A stretch of DNA of 64,000 nt, from the NCBI GenBank assembly GCA_030068075.1, contig CM057839.1:56138960-56202959 (forward strand). The letters run 5' to 3'. This stretch comes from Paguma larvata. Its lineage: Eukaryota > Chordata > Mammalia > Carnivora > Viverridae. Below the pieces are notes generated by a model. It saw only the letters and a list, made by a program, of their open reading frames with translations, did not search any database and was not told the DNA's origin. This document shows, one piece after another, positions 45,886-55,432 of the stretch (positions are counted from its first letter, which is position 1; each line of letters opens with the position of its first letter). The position numbers and the translations under genes were made by a program.

Positions 45886-48800
45886 TGGACCAGAAGAATA
45901 TAACATACATACACAATATTCCATCCAAAATCAACAAAACATGCTTTTCAAGTGCACATGGAACATTCTCTAGGACAGATCACATTAGGACACAAAACAA
46001 GCCTCAATAAAGTTTTGAATATTTACATCATGCCATGCATCTATTCTGATCACAATAGTAGGAATCAATCAAACTAGAAATCAATCACAAGGAAATAACT
46101 AGAAAAACCACAACCAGATGGAGACTAAACAACACAATACTAAGCAACCAATTGGTCAATGAATCAATCAAAGAATAATTTTAAATAAATACAAAGAGAT
46201 GAATGAAAATGAAAACTAATTGGTCCAAAATCTTTGTGATGCATCAAAAGCAGTTCTAAGAGAAAAATATATAGCAATAGAGGCCTACTACAAGAAACAA
46301 GAAAAAGCTCAAACTATTGCCCTTACACCTAAAGGAGCTGGAAAAATAACAAAGTCCCAGGTGGATAGAAGGAAGGAAATAATAAAGATCGGAACAGATA
46401 TAAATGACACACAGACTCAAAAATAAAAACAAACAAAAAACAGAAAAAAATAAAGTGAACCAAGGACTGTTTCTTTGAAAAGATAAAATTGACAAACCCT
46501 TAGGCAGATTCATCAAGAAAAACAGCAAAATGACCCCAATAATTAAATCAGAAATGAATGAGAAGTAACAACTGACACCACAAAAATACAAAGAAAATTA
46601 TGGCAATACTATGAAAAATTATCATATGCCAACAAACTGCACAACCTAGAAAATAGATAAATTCCTAGAAATATACAATCTTTCAAAACTGAATCAGGAA
46701 AAAATAGGAAATCTGATCATACCAATTATTAATAACAAAATTGAATGGATAATCAAAAAACCACCAAAAAATAGAAGTCTGGGACCAGATTATTTCACAG
46801 ATGAATTTTATCAAACTTTTAGAAAAGAGTTAATACCTATTCTTCTCAAACTATTCTAAACAGAAAAGAAAGGAAAACTTCCAAATTCATCTATGAAGCC
46901 AGAATCACTCTGATACCAAAACCGGATAAAAACATCACAAAAAAAGAAACTATAGGTCAATACCTCTCCTGAACATAAATGTAAAAATCCTCAACAAGAT
47001 ATTAGCATATTGCCTTCAACAATGCATTAAAAGGATCATTCATTACAGTCCCATTATAGTCAAGTGGGATTTATTGGAAGGGTGCAAGGGTGATACTATA
47101 TTCACAAATCGATCAATACTACAACACAAGATAAAAATCAGGTTATCATCTCAATACATACAGAAAAAGCATTTGAGGAAATTCAACATCTGTTCATGAT
47201 AAACTCTCAACAATATGGGATTAGAGGGAACATATCTCAACATAATAAAGGCCCTATATGAAAAAAACACCGGTAAGGTCATACTCAAAGGTGGAAAACA
47301 TAGTTTTTTCTCTAAGTAACAAAACAACATGTCAACTCTCACCATTCTTATTCAACATAGTACTAAAATTCATAGTCACAGCAATCAGATAAGAAAAAGA
47401 AAACAAATACAAGACAGCCAAATTGGTAAGGAAAACGTAAATCTTAAACTATTTGCAGATACATGATACTATATGCAGAAAATCCAGACTCCACCGAAAA
47501 ACTATTAAAAGTCATAAATGAGTCCAGTAAGTTTGCAGAATACAAAATTAATATTCAGAAATTGGTAGCATTTCTATACATTAATAATGAAGTAACAGAA
47601 AAAGAAATTAAGAAAACAATCTCATTTACAACTATATTAAAAAGAATAGCTAGAAATAAATTTAACCAACAGGTCAAATACCTGTACTCTTGAAACTATA
47701 AGAAATTGGTGAAGAAATTGAAGGTGACACAAATGGAAAGATATTCCATACTCTTGGATTGAAAGAACTAGTATTGTTCAAATGTCCATACTACACAGAG
47801 CCATCTACAGGTTCAGTGCAATCCCTATCAAAATAACAGCAGCATTCTTCACAACACTGTAACAAATAATCTTAAAATTTGTATGGAACCCAAAAGACCC
47901 TGAATAGCCGCAGCTATCTTGAGAAAGAAGAACAATCTTGGAGTTACTACAATCCCAGATTTCAAGATATACGACAAAGTTGTAGTATTCAAAACAGTAT
48001 GCTACTGGCACAAAAATAGACACACAGGTCAATAGAATAGAGACCCCAGAAATTAAAGCATATTTATATAGTCAATTAATCTATGACAAAGGAGGTAAGA
48101 ATATACAATGGGGAAAAGACAGTATCTTCAATAAATTGTGCTGGGAAAATTGGCAGCTACATACAAAAGAATAAAACTGAACCACTTTCTTCTACCATAT
48201 ACAAAAACTCAAAGTGGATTAAAGATCTAAATGAGAGACCTAAAGCCACAAGATTCCTAGAAGAAAACATAGGCAGTAAGCTCTTTGACAGTGCCACAGA
48301 GACATTTTTCTAGGTATGCACTTTTAGCAATAGAAATAAAAGCAAAAATAAACTATTGGAACTATATACACCAAAATAAAAAGCTTTTTCATAGAAAAAG
48401 AAACCATCAACAAAATGAAAAGACAACCTACTGAATGGGAGAAGATATTCATAAATTATATAACTAACCTGGAGTAATATCCAAAATATATAAAGAACTT
48501 ATCCAGCTCAATCTCCCCAAAATAATAATAATCCAATTGAAAATAGAGAGAGGACCTAAATAGACATTTTTCCAAAGAAGACATATGGATGGCCAGCAGA
48601 CAAATGAAAAGATGCTCAATATCATTCATCAGGTAAATGCAAATCAAAACCGCAATAAGAAACCAACTTGCACCTATCAGCATGACTAAAATTAAAAAGT
48701 CAAAAAATATAGTCAAAAACATGTTGGTGAAAATATAGAAACAAACCCTCATGCACTGTTGGTGGAAATGTAAATGGGTACAAGCCACCAGGAAAAATAG

Positions 48801-48900
48801 TATGGAGATTCCTCCAAAATTAAATATAGAAATACCACACAATCCAGTAATTCCACTACTGGGTATCTACCTAAGAAAATGAAAACACTAATTTGAAAAG
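45885..48900 (+). pseudogene. L1 ORF2 remnant with broken RT active site
   Basis: In order: C-terminal endonuclease (45885-46250), linker, fingers with the RPISL-type block near 46965, palm, and the C-terminal region. The L1 FADD motif lies at 47451-47463. After TTTGCAGAT (FAD) one base is missing, which shifts the frame and brings TGA into phase, so the second catalytic aspartate is lost. The 76-codon frame at 47463-47693 and the 68-codon frame at 46220-46426 are pieces of the same gene in different phases. The longest surviving piece is under 130 codons. Confidence 0.88.
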
Positions 48901-48996
48901 ATATGTGTACCCCCATGTTTATTGCAGCATAATTTGCAGTAGCATGGGAGCCACCCAAGTGTCCATCCATAGGAGAACAGATAAAGAAGATGTGGC

Positions 48997-49040
48997 ATGT
49001 GTACACACACACACACACAGACACACACAGACACACACGA
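48997..49040 (+). repeat. (AC)n microsatellite within L1
   Basis: ACACACAC runs broken by AG units, at the position where other L1 copies carry TATATATACACAATGG. Confidence 0.9.
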
Positions 49041-49490
49041 ATATTATACAGCCATAAGAAGGGTGAAATTGTGCCATTTGCAACAACTGGATGGACCTAG
49101 AGGGTATTATGCTAAGTGAAGTGAAATAAGTCAGAGAAAGGCAAATTCCTTATGATTTCATTCATATATGGAATATAAAAAAATTAAAAAGAAAAAGCAA
49201 ACTTAGAAATATAGAAAATAAACTGATGGTTGCCAGAGGGGAGGAGCTGGAGGGATGGGAAAAAAATAGGTGAAGAAGAGTGGGAGATACAAGCTTCCAT
49301 TTATTGAATAAATAAGTCACAAGAATAAAAGGCACTTAAGCATAAGGAATATAATCATTGATATTGTAGTAGTGTTGTATGGTGACAAGTGGTAGCTACA
49401 CTTGTAGTGAACATATTATAATGTATAAACTTATCAAATCACTATGGTGTACACCTGAAACTAAAGTAATATATTTTAACAATGCTCGAA

Positions 49491-50734
49491 TGAATTTAAT
49501 AATCAGTTAATATTTTTTAAATGTCACTGAGTTACATTGTCATGTGCTGTGTGATAACTCAATTCTTCTACCACATTTATCTACTCAAATTCTTACTTCG
49601 GCACACCATGGCATTATCTGGCTCTCAACTGACACGAACATTTTATTTTAATATTTTATCTACCCATTTTTCTAATTGATAGCAAACTCGGGTACTGAAA
49701 TGAAGGAAATATCCTGTCATCTTTCCATATAATATTATGATGATACAAATAACCCAAAATATCCATTAGTGAGTTGAAGGGGTGGTTAGTTTGTCATCAT
49801 AGTGAAAACATAATATCTGAGCATTCTTTCATAGAACTCTCAGATACCCCAGAATACATCTCTGGGGTCTGGGAACCCCGGTTTGTAAACACTGTGTTAC
49901 AACAAACCTCTCTTCTTTTCAACTCACTTCCTGACAAGAGAAGTCCAAGCAAATGGTTTTGGATTGATTATCTTTTAGTTTTACTTACTGTCAGATGTCA
50001 TTATGTGGACATATCTTATCACCAGTGAGAGAGAGACCCCTCCAAATCTCACTGCCACATTCCTTACATGTGGGAAAGGCCACTCTTTGGTCCTCCAAAC
50101 CCACCTGGTGCTACCGTCTTCTCTTTTTGACTCTGCCCACAAAGTAGAGTATTTAGCTCCTCTCTCCATGTAGTACAAATTCTTATTAATTCAGCCTTCG
50201 ATTTCTTTTGGTGTTGTTCCTTAGTGTTCTTTGATCCATTTTTTACCTTCTGTCTATCTATTGCATTTTTTTAGCTCAAGTCTGTATTTCCAACAATTAG
50301 AAATTTCGGTTGAAGATTCTGGAAACATATGGCCAATATGCACCAAGGTGAACTTGTGATTAACACTTGCTGGTGCATACAAGGGCAAATATTGTTTCGA
50401 GGTAAATAACTAACATTAATTACAACCTTGAGAAAATGAGTTAAGAAAATTAGCTAATGATCCTTAACCTAATTCTGCTGTTTAACTAATTAAAATCTTT
50501 TTTCTCAAGTTCTGACATGGTATGTAACACACTCAAGAAGAAAAGCAGATTGTTGTTTATCTTACCTGTGCACCCCGAGCACTAGAATCTTGACTAAAGT
50601 CTTTTGTTGGATTCTTCTCATCCAATTATCTATTGATAACAGAGTCAAAAGGCAGGAATTCTTTAACTTGGATCTGCATAAAGAAAACAAAAACTTAGTT
50701 ATAGATTACTGACCTCTTATCATGGGATACGTTC
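49491..50734. other. Unassigned sequence
   Basis: No repeat or gene recognised. An 84-codon plus-strand frame (49774-50028) has no recognisable family. Confidence 0.35.
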
Positions 50735-50900
50735 CATTTTTCAGTTCATTTCTTCAGTATTTATTAAGCACAAGGTATATGCTTAATATTTATTCCTAGG
50801 TATTAACATACCAAAGCTCCAAATATTGTAAAAAGCACTCCTGGATTTCAAGGGGTTTACAGTATAGGCAACTAGTAAACAAGTCTAGAGAAAGGATGTA
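50735..50900 (-). repeat. Possible L2 3' end
   Basis: TCAGTATTTATTAAGCACAA, then a TATGCTTAATATTTATTC-type segment, then AAGGGGTTTACAGTATAGGC fits a reverse-oriented L2 3' end. Diverged. Confidence 0.5.
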
Positions 50901-50914
50901 TTCATTAACTTACT

Positions 50915-50916
<2 letters not shown>

Positions 50917-50964
<48 letters not shown>

Positions 50965-50978
50965 ACAGAGAGAGAGAC
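50917..50978. repeat. (AC)n microsatellite with (AG) tail
   Basis: An uninterrupted AC run of about 22 units (50917-50960), followed by AGAGACAGAGAGAGAGA. Unlike the other AC runs in this window, it is not inside an L1 3' end; it lies between an L2-like and an MIR element. Confidence 0.97.
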
Positions 50979-50979
50979 G

Positions 50980-51175
50980 GCATTCACAATAGGCCAGTCA
51001 GTATTCTAGACCTTTTAAAACTATCAGCCCAAGAAAATTTCATAATAACCCTGTAAGGTACTTACTATCATCTCCATTTTACCTAGGAAGAAACTGAAGT
51101 TCAGAAAGGTGAAGTGTTCTGTCCAAGGTCATGCCACTATTAGTGAAGAAACTGAGATCTGAACCCAGAAAATAT
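50980..51175 (-). repeat. MIR SINE
   Basis: Plus-strand order: ATAGGCCAGTCAGTATTCTA, AATAACCCTGTAAGGTACTT, ATCTCCATTTTACCTAGGAA, then AAGGTCATGCCACTATTAG, then GAGATCTGAACCCAG. A clear reverse-oriented MIR. Confidence 0.85.
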
Positions 51176-51757
51176 AGTTCTAGAGTGCTTACTATATACG
51201 CTGCTACTAAAATACATTTCCTAAATGTTGTTCACAGAAAGAGTTCTATGGGACAAGTCGTTTTAAGAATACTTCATACTCTCTCCTATCTCTACAAAAT
51301 TCATAATGCACATTAGCATATTAAATCCAATTACAACAAAAGCCACCTAGCTTTGACTAAAACAAAGGTGCTCAACATCACTAATTATCAGGGAAATTCA
51401 AATATAAACTAAAATGAGGGATCGCCTTATACCTGTCAGTAGGATTCATATCAAAAAGACAAGAAAAAACAAGTGTTAGTAAGGGTGTAGAAAAAAAGGG
51501 AATCTTTGTGCCCTGCTGGTGGGAATTATTGGTGTGGGTACTATGGAAAACAGTATGGAGGTTCCTCGAAAATCAAAAATAGAATTACTATATGATCCAG
51601 TAATTCAACTATTGGGTATTTACCCAAAGAAAATGAAAACACTAATTCAAAAAGATATATGCACCCCTATGTTTCTTGCAGCATTATTTATAATAACCAG
51701 GATATGGAATCGACCCAAGCGTGCATCCATACATGAATAAAGAAAAGTTGGTGTGAT

Positions 51758-51915
51758 ACACACACACACACAAAATATATATATACATATATATATACAC
51801 ACACACATACACATTGTATATATACTATACAACTATAGTATATATACTATACTATACTATACAACACGCACTATATATATATACACACACACATTGTATA
51901 GAATACTATATATAC
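51758..51915. repeat. Compound CA/TA microsatellite in L1
   Basis: About 158 bp of alternating ACACAC, ATATAT and CTATA-type runs replacing the short TATATACACAATGG seed of the L1. The unit ACTAT repeats near 51845-51861. It ends in the normal L1 sequence TATACAATGGAATATTACTC. Confidence 0.9.
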
Positions 51916-52167
51916 AATGGAATATTACTCAGCCACAAAAAATAACGAAATCTTGCCCTTCACAACAACATGGATGAGCCTAGTGGGTATAATGAGTCAG
52001 ACAGAAAGATAAATACCATATGATTTTACTCATATATGGGATTTAAGAAACAAATGAAGAAAGAAAAGAAAAGAAAAAAAACAGACTTAAACAGAGAACC
52101 AGTGGATGGGAGGTCAGTGGGAGGATGGGTGAAGTAGGTGAAGGGAATTCAAGAGAACACTTATTCT

Positions 52168-52380
52168 GGGGCTCCTGGGTGGCTCAACAAGTTAAGTGAC
52201 TGACTTCAGCTCAGGTCATGATCTCACAGTTCATGGGTTTGAGCCCCGCATTGGACTATGCTGAAGCTCAGAGCCTGGGGCCTGCTTCAGATTCCGTGTC
52301 TTCCTCTCTCTCTCTCCCTCTCTCGCTTGCACTCTGTCTCTCTCTCTCCCAAAAATAAATAAAACATTTAAAAAATTAAT
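52168..52380 (+). mobile_element. Felid-type CAN-SINE, plus strand, 18-bp TSD
   Basis: Best-preserved SINE of the window: GGGGCTCCTGGGTGGCTCAA head, GATCTCACAGTTCATGGGTT middle, AGCTCAGAGCCTGGGGCCTG, CT-rich tract and AAAATAAATAAAACATTT tail. Target duplication AAGAGAACACTTATTCTG (52151-52168) versus AAGAGTACACTTATCCTG (52382-52399), two mismatches in 18. The last base may overlap the SINE start. It is the main sequence evidence for a felid source. Confidence 0.95.
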
Positions 52381-52579
52381 AAAGAGTACACTTATCCTGA
52401 TGAGCACTGAGTAATGTATGGAATTGTTGAATCACCTGAAACTAATACAACACTATTTCTTAATTATATTTTAATAAAAAAATACCCAAGTGTTTTTACT
52501 TTATTTACATTATGAAAACCTCTCAAAAGGCAAGATAATAATCAGAATGAATATTTTTAAGTGTCTTCCATGTGCCTAG

Positions 52580-52663
52580 AGCTGAAAAGCACGGCAGTTA
52601 AGGGAATAAGCTCTACATCCAGAATGCCTTAGTTTAAACCCCACCTCTACCACACTATTAGAC
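52580..52663 (+). repeat. MIR, left part (split by LTR)
   Basis: CACGGCAGTTAAGGGAATAA, then a CTCTACATCCAGAATGCC segment, then AAACCCCACCTCTACCACAC is the tRNA-related head of a plus-strand MIR. The rest resumes near 53070. Confidence 0.7.
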
Positions 52664-53055
52664 AGTCTAGGTTAGGCTCTGATGGGCTAATAAGCCCTAA
52701 AATCTCAGAGGCTTGATTCAGTGAGAAATTACTGCTCATCATGCAAAGTACAATGTAGTTATTTCTCATGGGGCTGCTCTGCTGGCAGTTCTTCCCTAAG
52801 GGATGACTCAGAGACTCATGTTTCTTTAATCTCACAGCTCTGCTACCTTCAACAAATAACCTCAGTGTGATTATGGGAAGAGAAAAAGGGAATGTGATGG
52901 TTTGTGACTGCATTTTATAGGCAGGCCTAGAAATAATATCCATCAACTCTATCTACACTTCATCAACTAGAAATCAATCATATAGCCTCTACTGAACCAT
53001 AGGGTAGACCAGGAAATGTACTTATCTGGTGTGCTTGGGAAAGAGTTTATGACTT
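52664..53055 (-). mobile_element. Old LTR (MLT1-like) inserted in MIR
   Basis: Begins with GTCTAGGTTAGGCTCTGATG, then CTAAAATCTCAGAGGCTTGA. The antisense of this layout is the end of the element at 27330-27700, so the two look like the same family in opposite orientation. Further on lies CTCATGGGGCTGCTCTGCTG. It separates the two MIR halves. Family name provisional. Confidence 0.5.
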
Positions 53056-53069
53056 TCAGTGAACATGTA

Positions 53070-53215
53070 ATATTGCTAACCGTGTAAACTTGGGCAAATT
53101 ACTGAACTTCTTTGTGCCTCAGTTTCCTTATCTATAAAATGGGTACAAGTTATCTCAATGGATTATTATGAAGGTTAAATGAGGTACTATTTTTAATCAC
53201 TTAGAATCACATTTT
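53070..53215 (+). repeat. MIR, right part
   Basis: GTAAACTTGGGCAAATTACT, GAACTTCTTTGTGCCTCAGT, TTCCTTATCTATAAAATGGG, ATTATTATGAAGGTTAAATG: the MIR body in plus orientation, continuing the head at 52580-52663. Confidence 0.85.
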
Positions 53216-53234
53216 AACTATAGGTATCTGATTC

Positions 53235-53345
53235 AAATGTGCAATCATATATAATCCTCACTCTGAAGGGCAAACTTGATCACCATATTTAGAGAAAAGG
53301 AAAGAGAGCCTCAGACACTAGGTGACTTGCCTACAATCACACAGT
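53235..53345 (-). repeat. MIR fragment
   Basis: ATATATAATCCTCACTCTGA, then a CATATTTAGAGAAAAGGAAA block, then a CTAGGTGACTTGCCTACAAT block: reverse-oriented MIR, cut at the right by the next LTR. Confidence 0.65.
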
Positions 53346-53741
53346 TCCTGTATTATCCAGGGTTCTTTACAGAACCAAAAACAATAGGATGTATATATAC
53401 ATTTATAGAAAGAAATCCATTGTAAAAGATTGACTCATGTGATTATGCAGACTGGCAATTCCAAATCTGCAGTGTGTGCCAGTAGGCTTGAGGCCCAGGA
53501 GAATTAATGATACAAATGAAGTTCAGAGTCTGGTAAGCAGAGGAAGGTCAGTTTTTGTTCAAATCAGGCCTTCAATTAATTAGATGAGTTCCACACATAT
53601 CAAAGAGGACAATCTACTTTATCAATTAAAATGTTAATATCACCCAAAAACAGCCTTGTGGAAATACTAAAACAATGTTTAACCAAATATCTGGGTACCC
53701 TGTGGCCCAGTCAAGTTAACACATTAAATTAACCATCACAG
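53346..53741 (-). mobile_element. Old LTR (ERVL/MaLR-class), family uncertain
   Basis: Starts GTATTATCCAGGGTTCTTTA and ends CAAGTTAACACATTAAATTAACC then ATCACAG. These are the ends of a common old mammalian LTR-like repeat. The middle holds ATTATGCAGACTGGCAATTC and AGGCCTTCAATTAATTAGAT in the expected order. The L1 at 53742 inserted at its right end and duplicated its last 19 bases. Orientation is a best guess. Confidence 0.5.
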
Positions 53742-53805
53742 CAATCCCTATCAAAGTAACACCGTCTTTCTTCACAGAGCTAGAACAAACAATCCTAAAC
53801 TTTGT

Positions 53806-54717
53806 ATGGAACCAGAAAAGACCCCAAATAGCCAAAGCAATCTTGAAATCTTGAAAAAGAAAACCAAAGCTGGAGACATCACAATACCGGACTTCAAGCT
53901 GTATTACAAAGCTGTAATCATCAAGACAGTATGGTACTGGTACACAAACAGACACACAGATCAATGGAACAGAGTAGAGAACCCAGAAATGGACTCACAA
54001 ACGTATGGCCAACTAGTCTTTGACAAAGCAGGAAAGAATATCCAATGGAACAAAGACAGTCTCTTCAACAAATAGTGTTGGGAAAACTAGTCAGCGACAT
54101 GCAGAAAAATGAACCTGGACCACTTGCCTACACCATACATTAAAATAAACTAAAATGGATGAAAGACCTAAATGTAAGACAGGAAGCCATCAAACTCCTA
54201 GAGGAGAAAGCAGGCAAAAACCTCTGTGACCTTGGCCGCAGCAACTTCTTACTCAACACATCTCTGGAGGCAACGGAAACAAAAGCAAAAATGAACTATT
54301 GGGACCTCATCGAAATAAAAACCTTCTGCACAGCAAAGGAAACAAATCAGCAAAACTAAAAGACAACCAACAGAATGGGAGAAGATATTTGCAAACGACA
54401 TATCAGATAAAGGGCTAGTATCCAAAATCTATAAAGAACTTATCAAACTCAACACCCAAAAATCAAATAATCCAGTGAAGAAATGGGCAAAAGACATGAA
54501 TAGACACTTCTCCAAAGAAGACATCCAGGCCAACTGACACCTGAAAAAAATGCTCAACATCATCAGGGAAATACAAGTTAAAACCACAATGAGATACTAC
54601 CTCACACACACCAGAATGGCTAACATTAACAACTCGGATGATGATAGATGTTGATGAGAATACGGAGAAAGAGGATCTCTTTTGCACTGCTGGTGGGAAT
54701 GCAAACTGTGCAGCCAC
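53806..54717 (+). pseudogene. L1 ORF2 C-terminal remnant, relatively intact
   Basis: An 89-codon frame at 53806-54075 ([20 protein letters not shown], later [20 protein letters not shown]) and a 66-codon frame at 54159-54359 (MKDLNVRQEAIKLLEEKAGK) are parts of the ORF2 region after the reverse transcriptase. Frameshifts separate them. It lacks endonuclease and reverse-transcriptase active sites because of 5' truncation. Confidence 0.88.
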
Positions 54718-54931
54718 TCTGGAAACCAGTATGGAGGTTTGTCAAAAAAATTAAAACTAGAACTACCCTATGACCCAGAAATTGCACTACTAGGTACTTA
54801 CGAAGAGATACAGGTGTGATCTTTCAAAGGGGCACATGCACCCCAATGTTTATAGCAGCACTGTCAACAATAGCCAAAGTATGGAAAGAGCCCAAATGTC
54901 CATCAATGGATGAATGGATAAAGAAGAAATG

Positions 54932-54990
54932 GTATGTACGTATGTGTGTATATATATGTATATATACACACACACACACACATACATACA
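54932..54990. repeat. TA/CA microsatellite in L1
   Basis: GTATGTACGTATGTGTGTAT then TATATGTATATATACACACA and CACACACACACATACATACA, at the L1 seed position just before ATGGAGTACTACTCAGC. Confidence 0.92.
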
Positions 54991-55432
54991 ATGGAGTACT
55001 ACTCAGCAATCAAAAAGAATGCATTCTTGCCATTTGCAACTACGTGAATGAAAATAGAGGGTATTATGCTAAGTGAAATTAGTCAGAGAAAGACAAGTAT
55101 CATAGGACTTCACTCCTATGAGGACTTTAAGATACAAAACAGAAGCACATAAGGGAAGGGAAGCAAAAATAATATAAAAACAGGGAGGGGGACAAAACAT
55201 AAGAGACTCTTAAAAATAGAGGAAAAAACAGAGGTTTGCTGAAAGGGTTGTGCGGAGGGGGATGGGCTAAATGGATAAGGGGCATTAAGGAATCTACTCC
55301 TGAAATCATTGTTACACTATATGCTAACTAACTTGGATGTAAATTAAAAAAATAAGTAAATTTTAAAAATGTTTTGAATTAATACAACTTTTATAGAGTG
55401 TAAAATCAAATAAATTAAATTAATCATCACAG

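Larger units (their letters stand above)
43650..49490 (+). mobile_element. L1 LINE, plus strand, most complete copy here
   Basis: Contains the 5'UTR with three roughly 245-bp monomers (43650-44820, with a SINE inside), the 70-bp array (44970-45530), the N-terminal part of ORF1, a junction near 45885 into the endonuclease C-terminal part of ORF2, the rest of ORF2 to about 48900 and the 3'UTR to about 49490. Missing are the ORF1 RRM and C-terminal regions and the start of ORF2. A one-base deletion hits the reverse-transcriptase active-site motif (see ORF2 entry). No functional protein is possible. Confidence 0.9.
51360..52490 (+). mobile_element. 5'-truncated L1 3' end, plus strand, carrying a SINE
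   Basis: C-terminal ORF2 from GCTCAACATCACTAATTATC (51371) to the 3'UTR, ending near 52490 in AATAAAAAAATAC. The 73-codon frame at 51519-51740 (MEVPRKSKIELLYDPVIQLL) is ORF2 C-terminal sequence. A CAN-SINE splits the 3'UTR at 52168-52380, and a large CA/TA microsatellite has grown at 51758-51915. Confidence 0.88.
53742..55413 (+). mobile_element. 5'-truncated L1, plus strand, 19-bp TSD, possible 3' transduction
   Basis: Starts abruptly in ORF2 (CAATCCCTATCAAAGTAACA) and runs through the 3'UTR to the L1 end (CTAACTAACTTGGATGTAAA, then an A-rich tail near 55345). Flanking target duplication ATTAAATTAACCATCACAG (53723-53741) versus ATTAAATTAATCATCACAG (55414-55432), one mismatch in 19. About 60 extra bases lie between the L1 A-rich tail and the second duplication. 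This is one of the better-preserved L1 pieces of the window. Confidence 0.93.

Noticed and set aside
50917..50978. AC/AG run considered as a recombination or Z-DNA signal
   Set aside because: A plain microsatellite; nothing else in the flanks supports a specific role.
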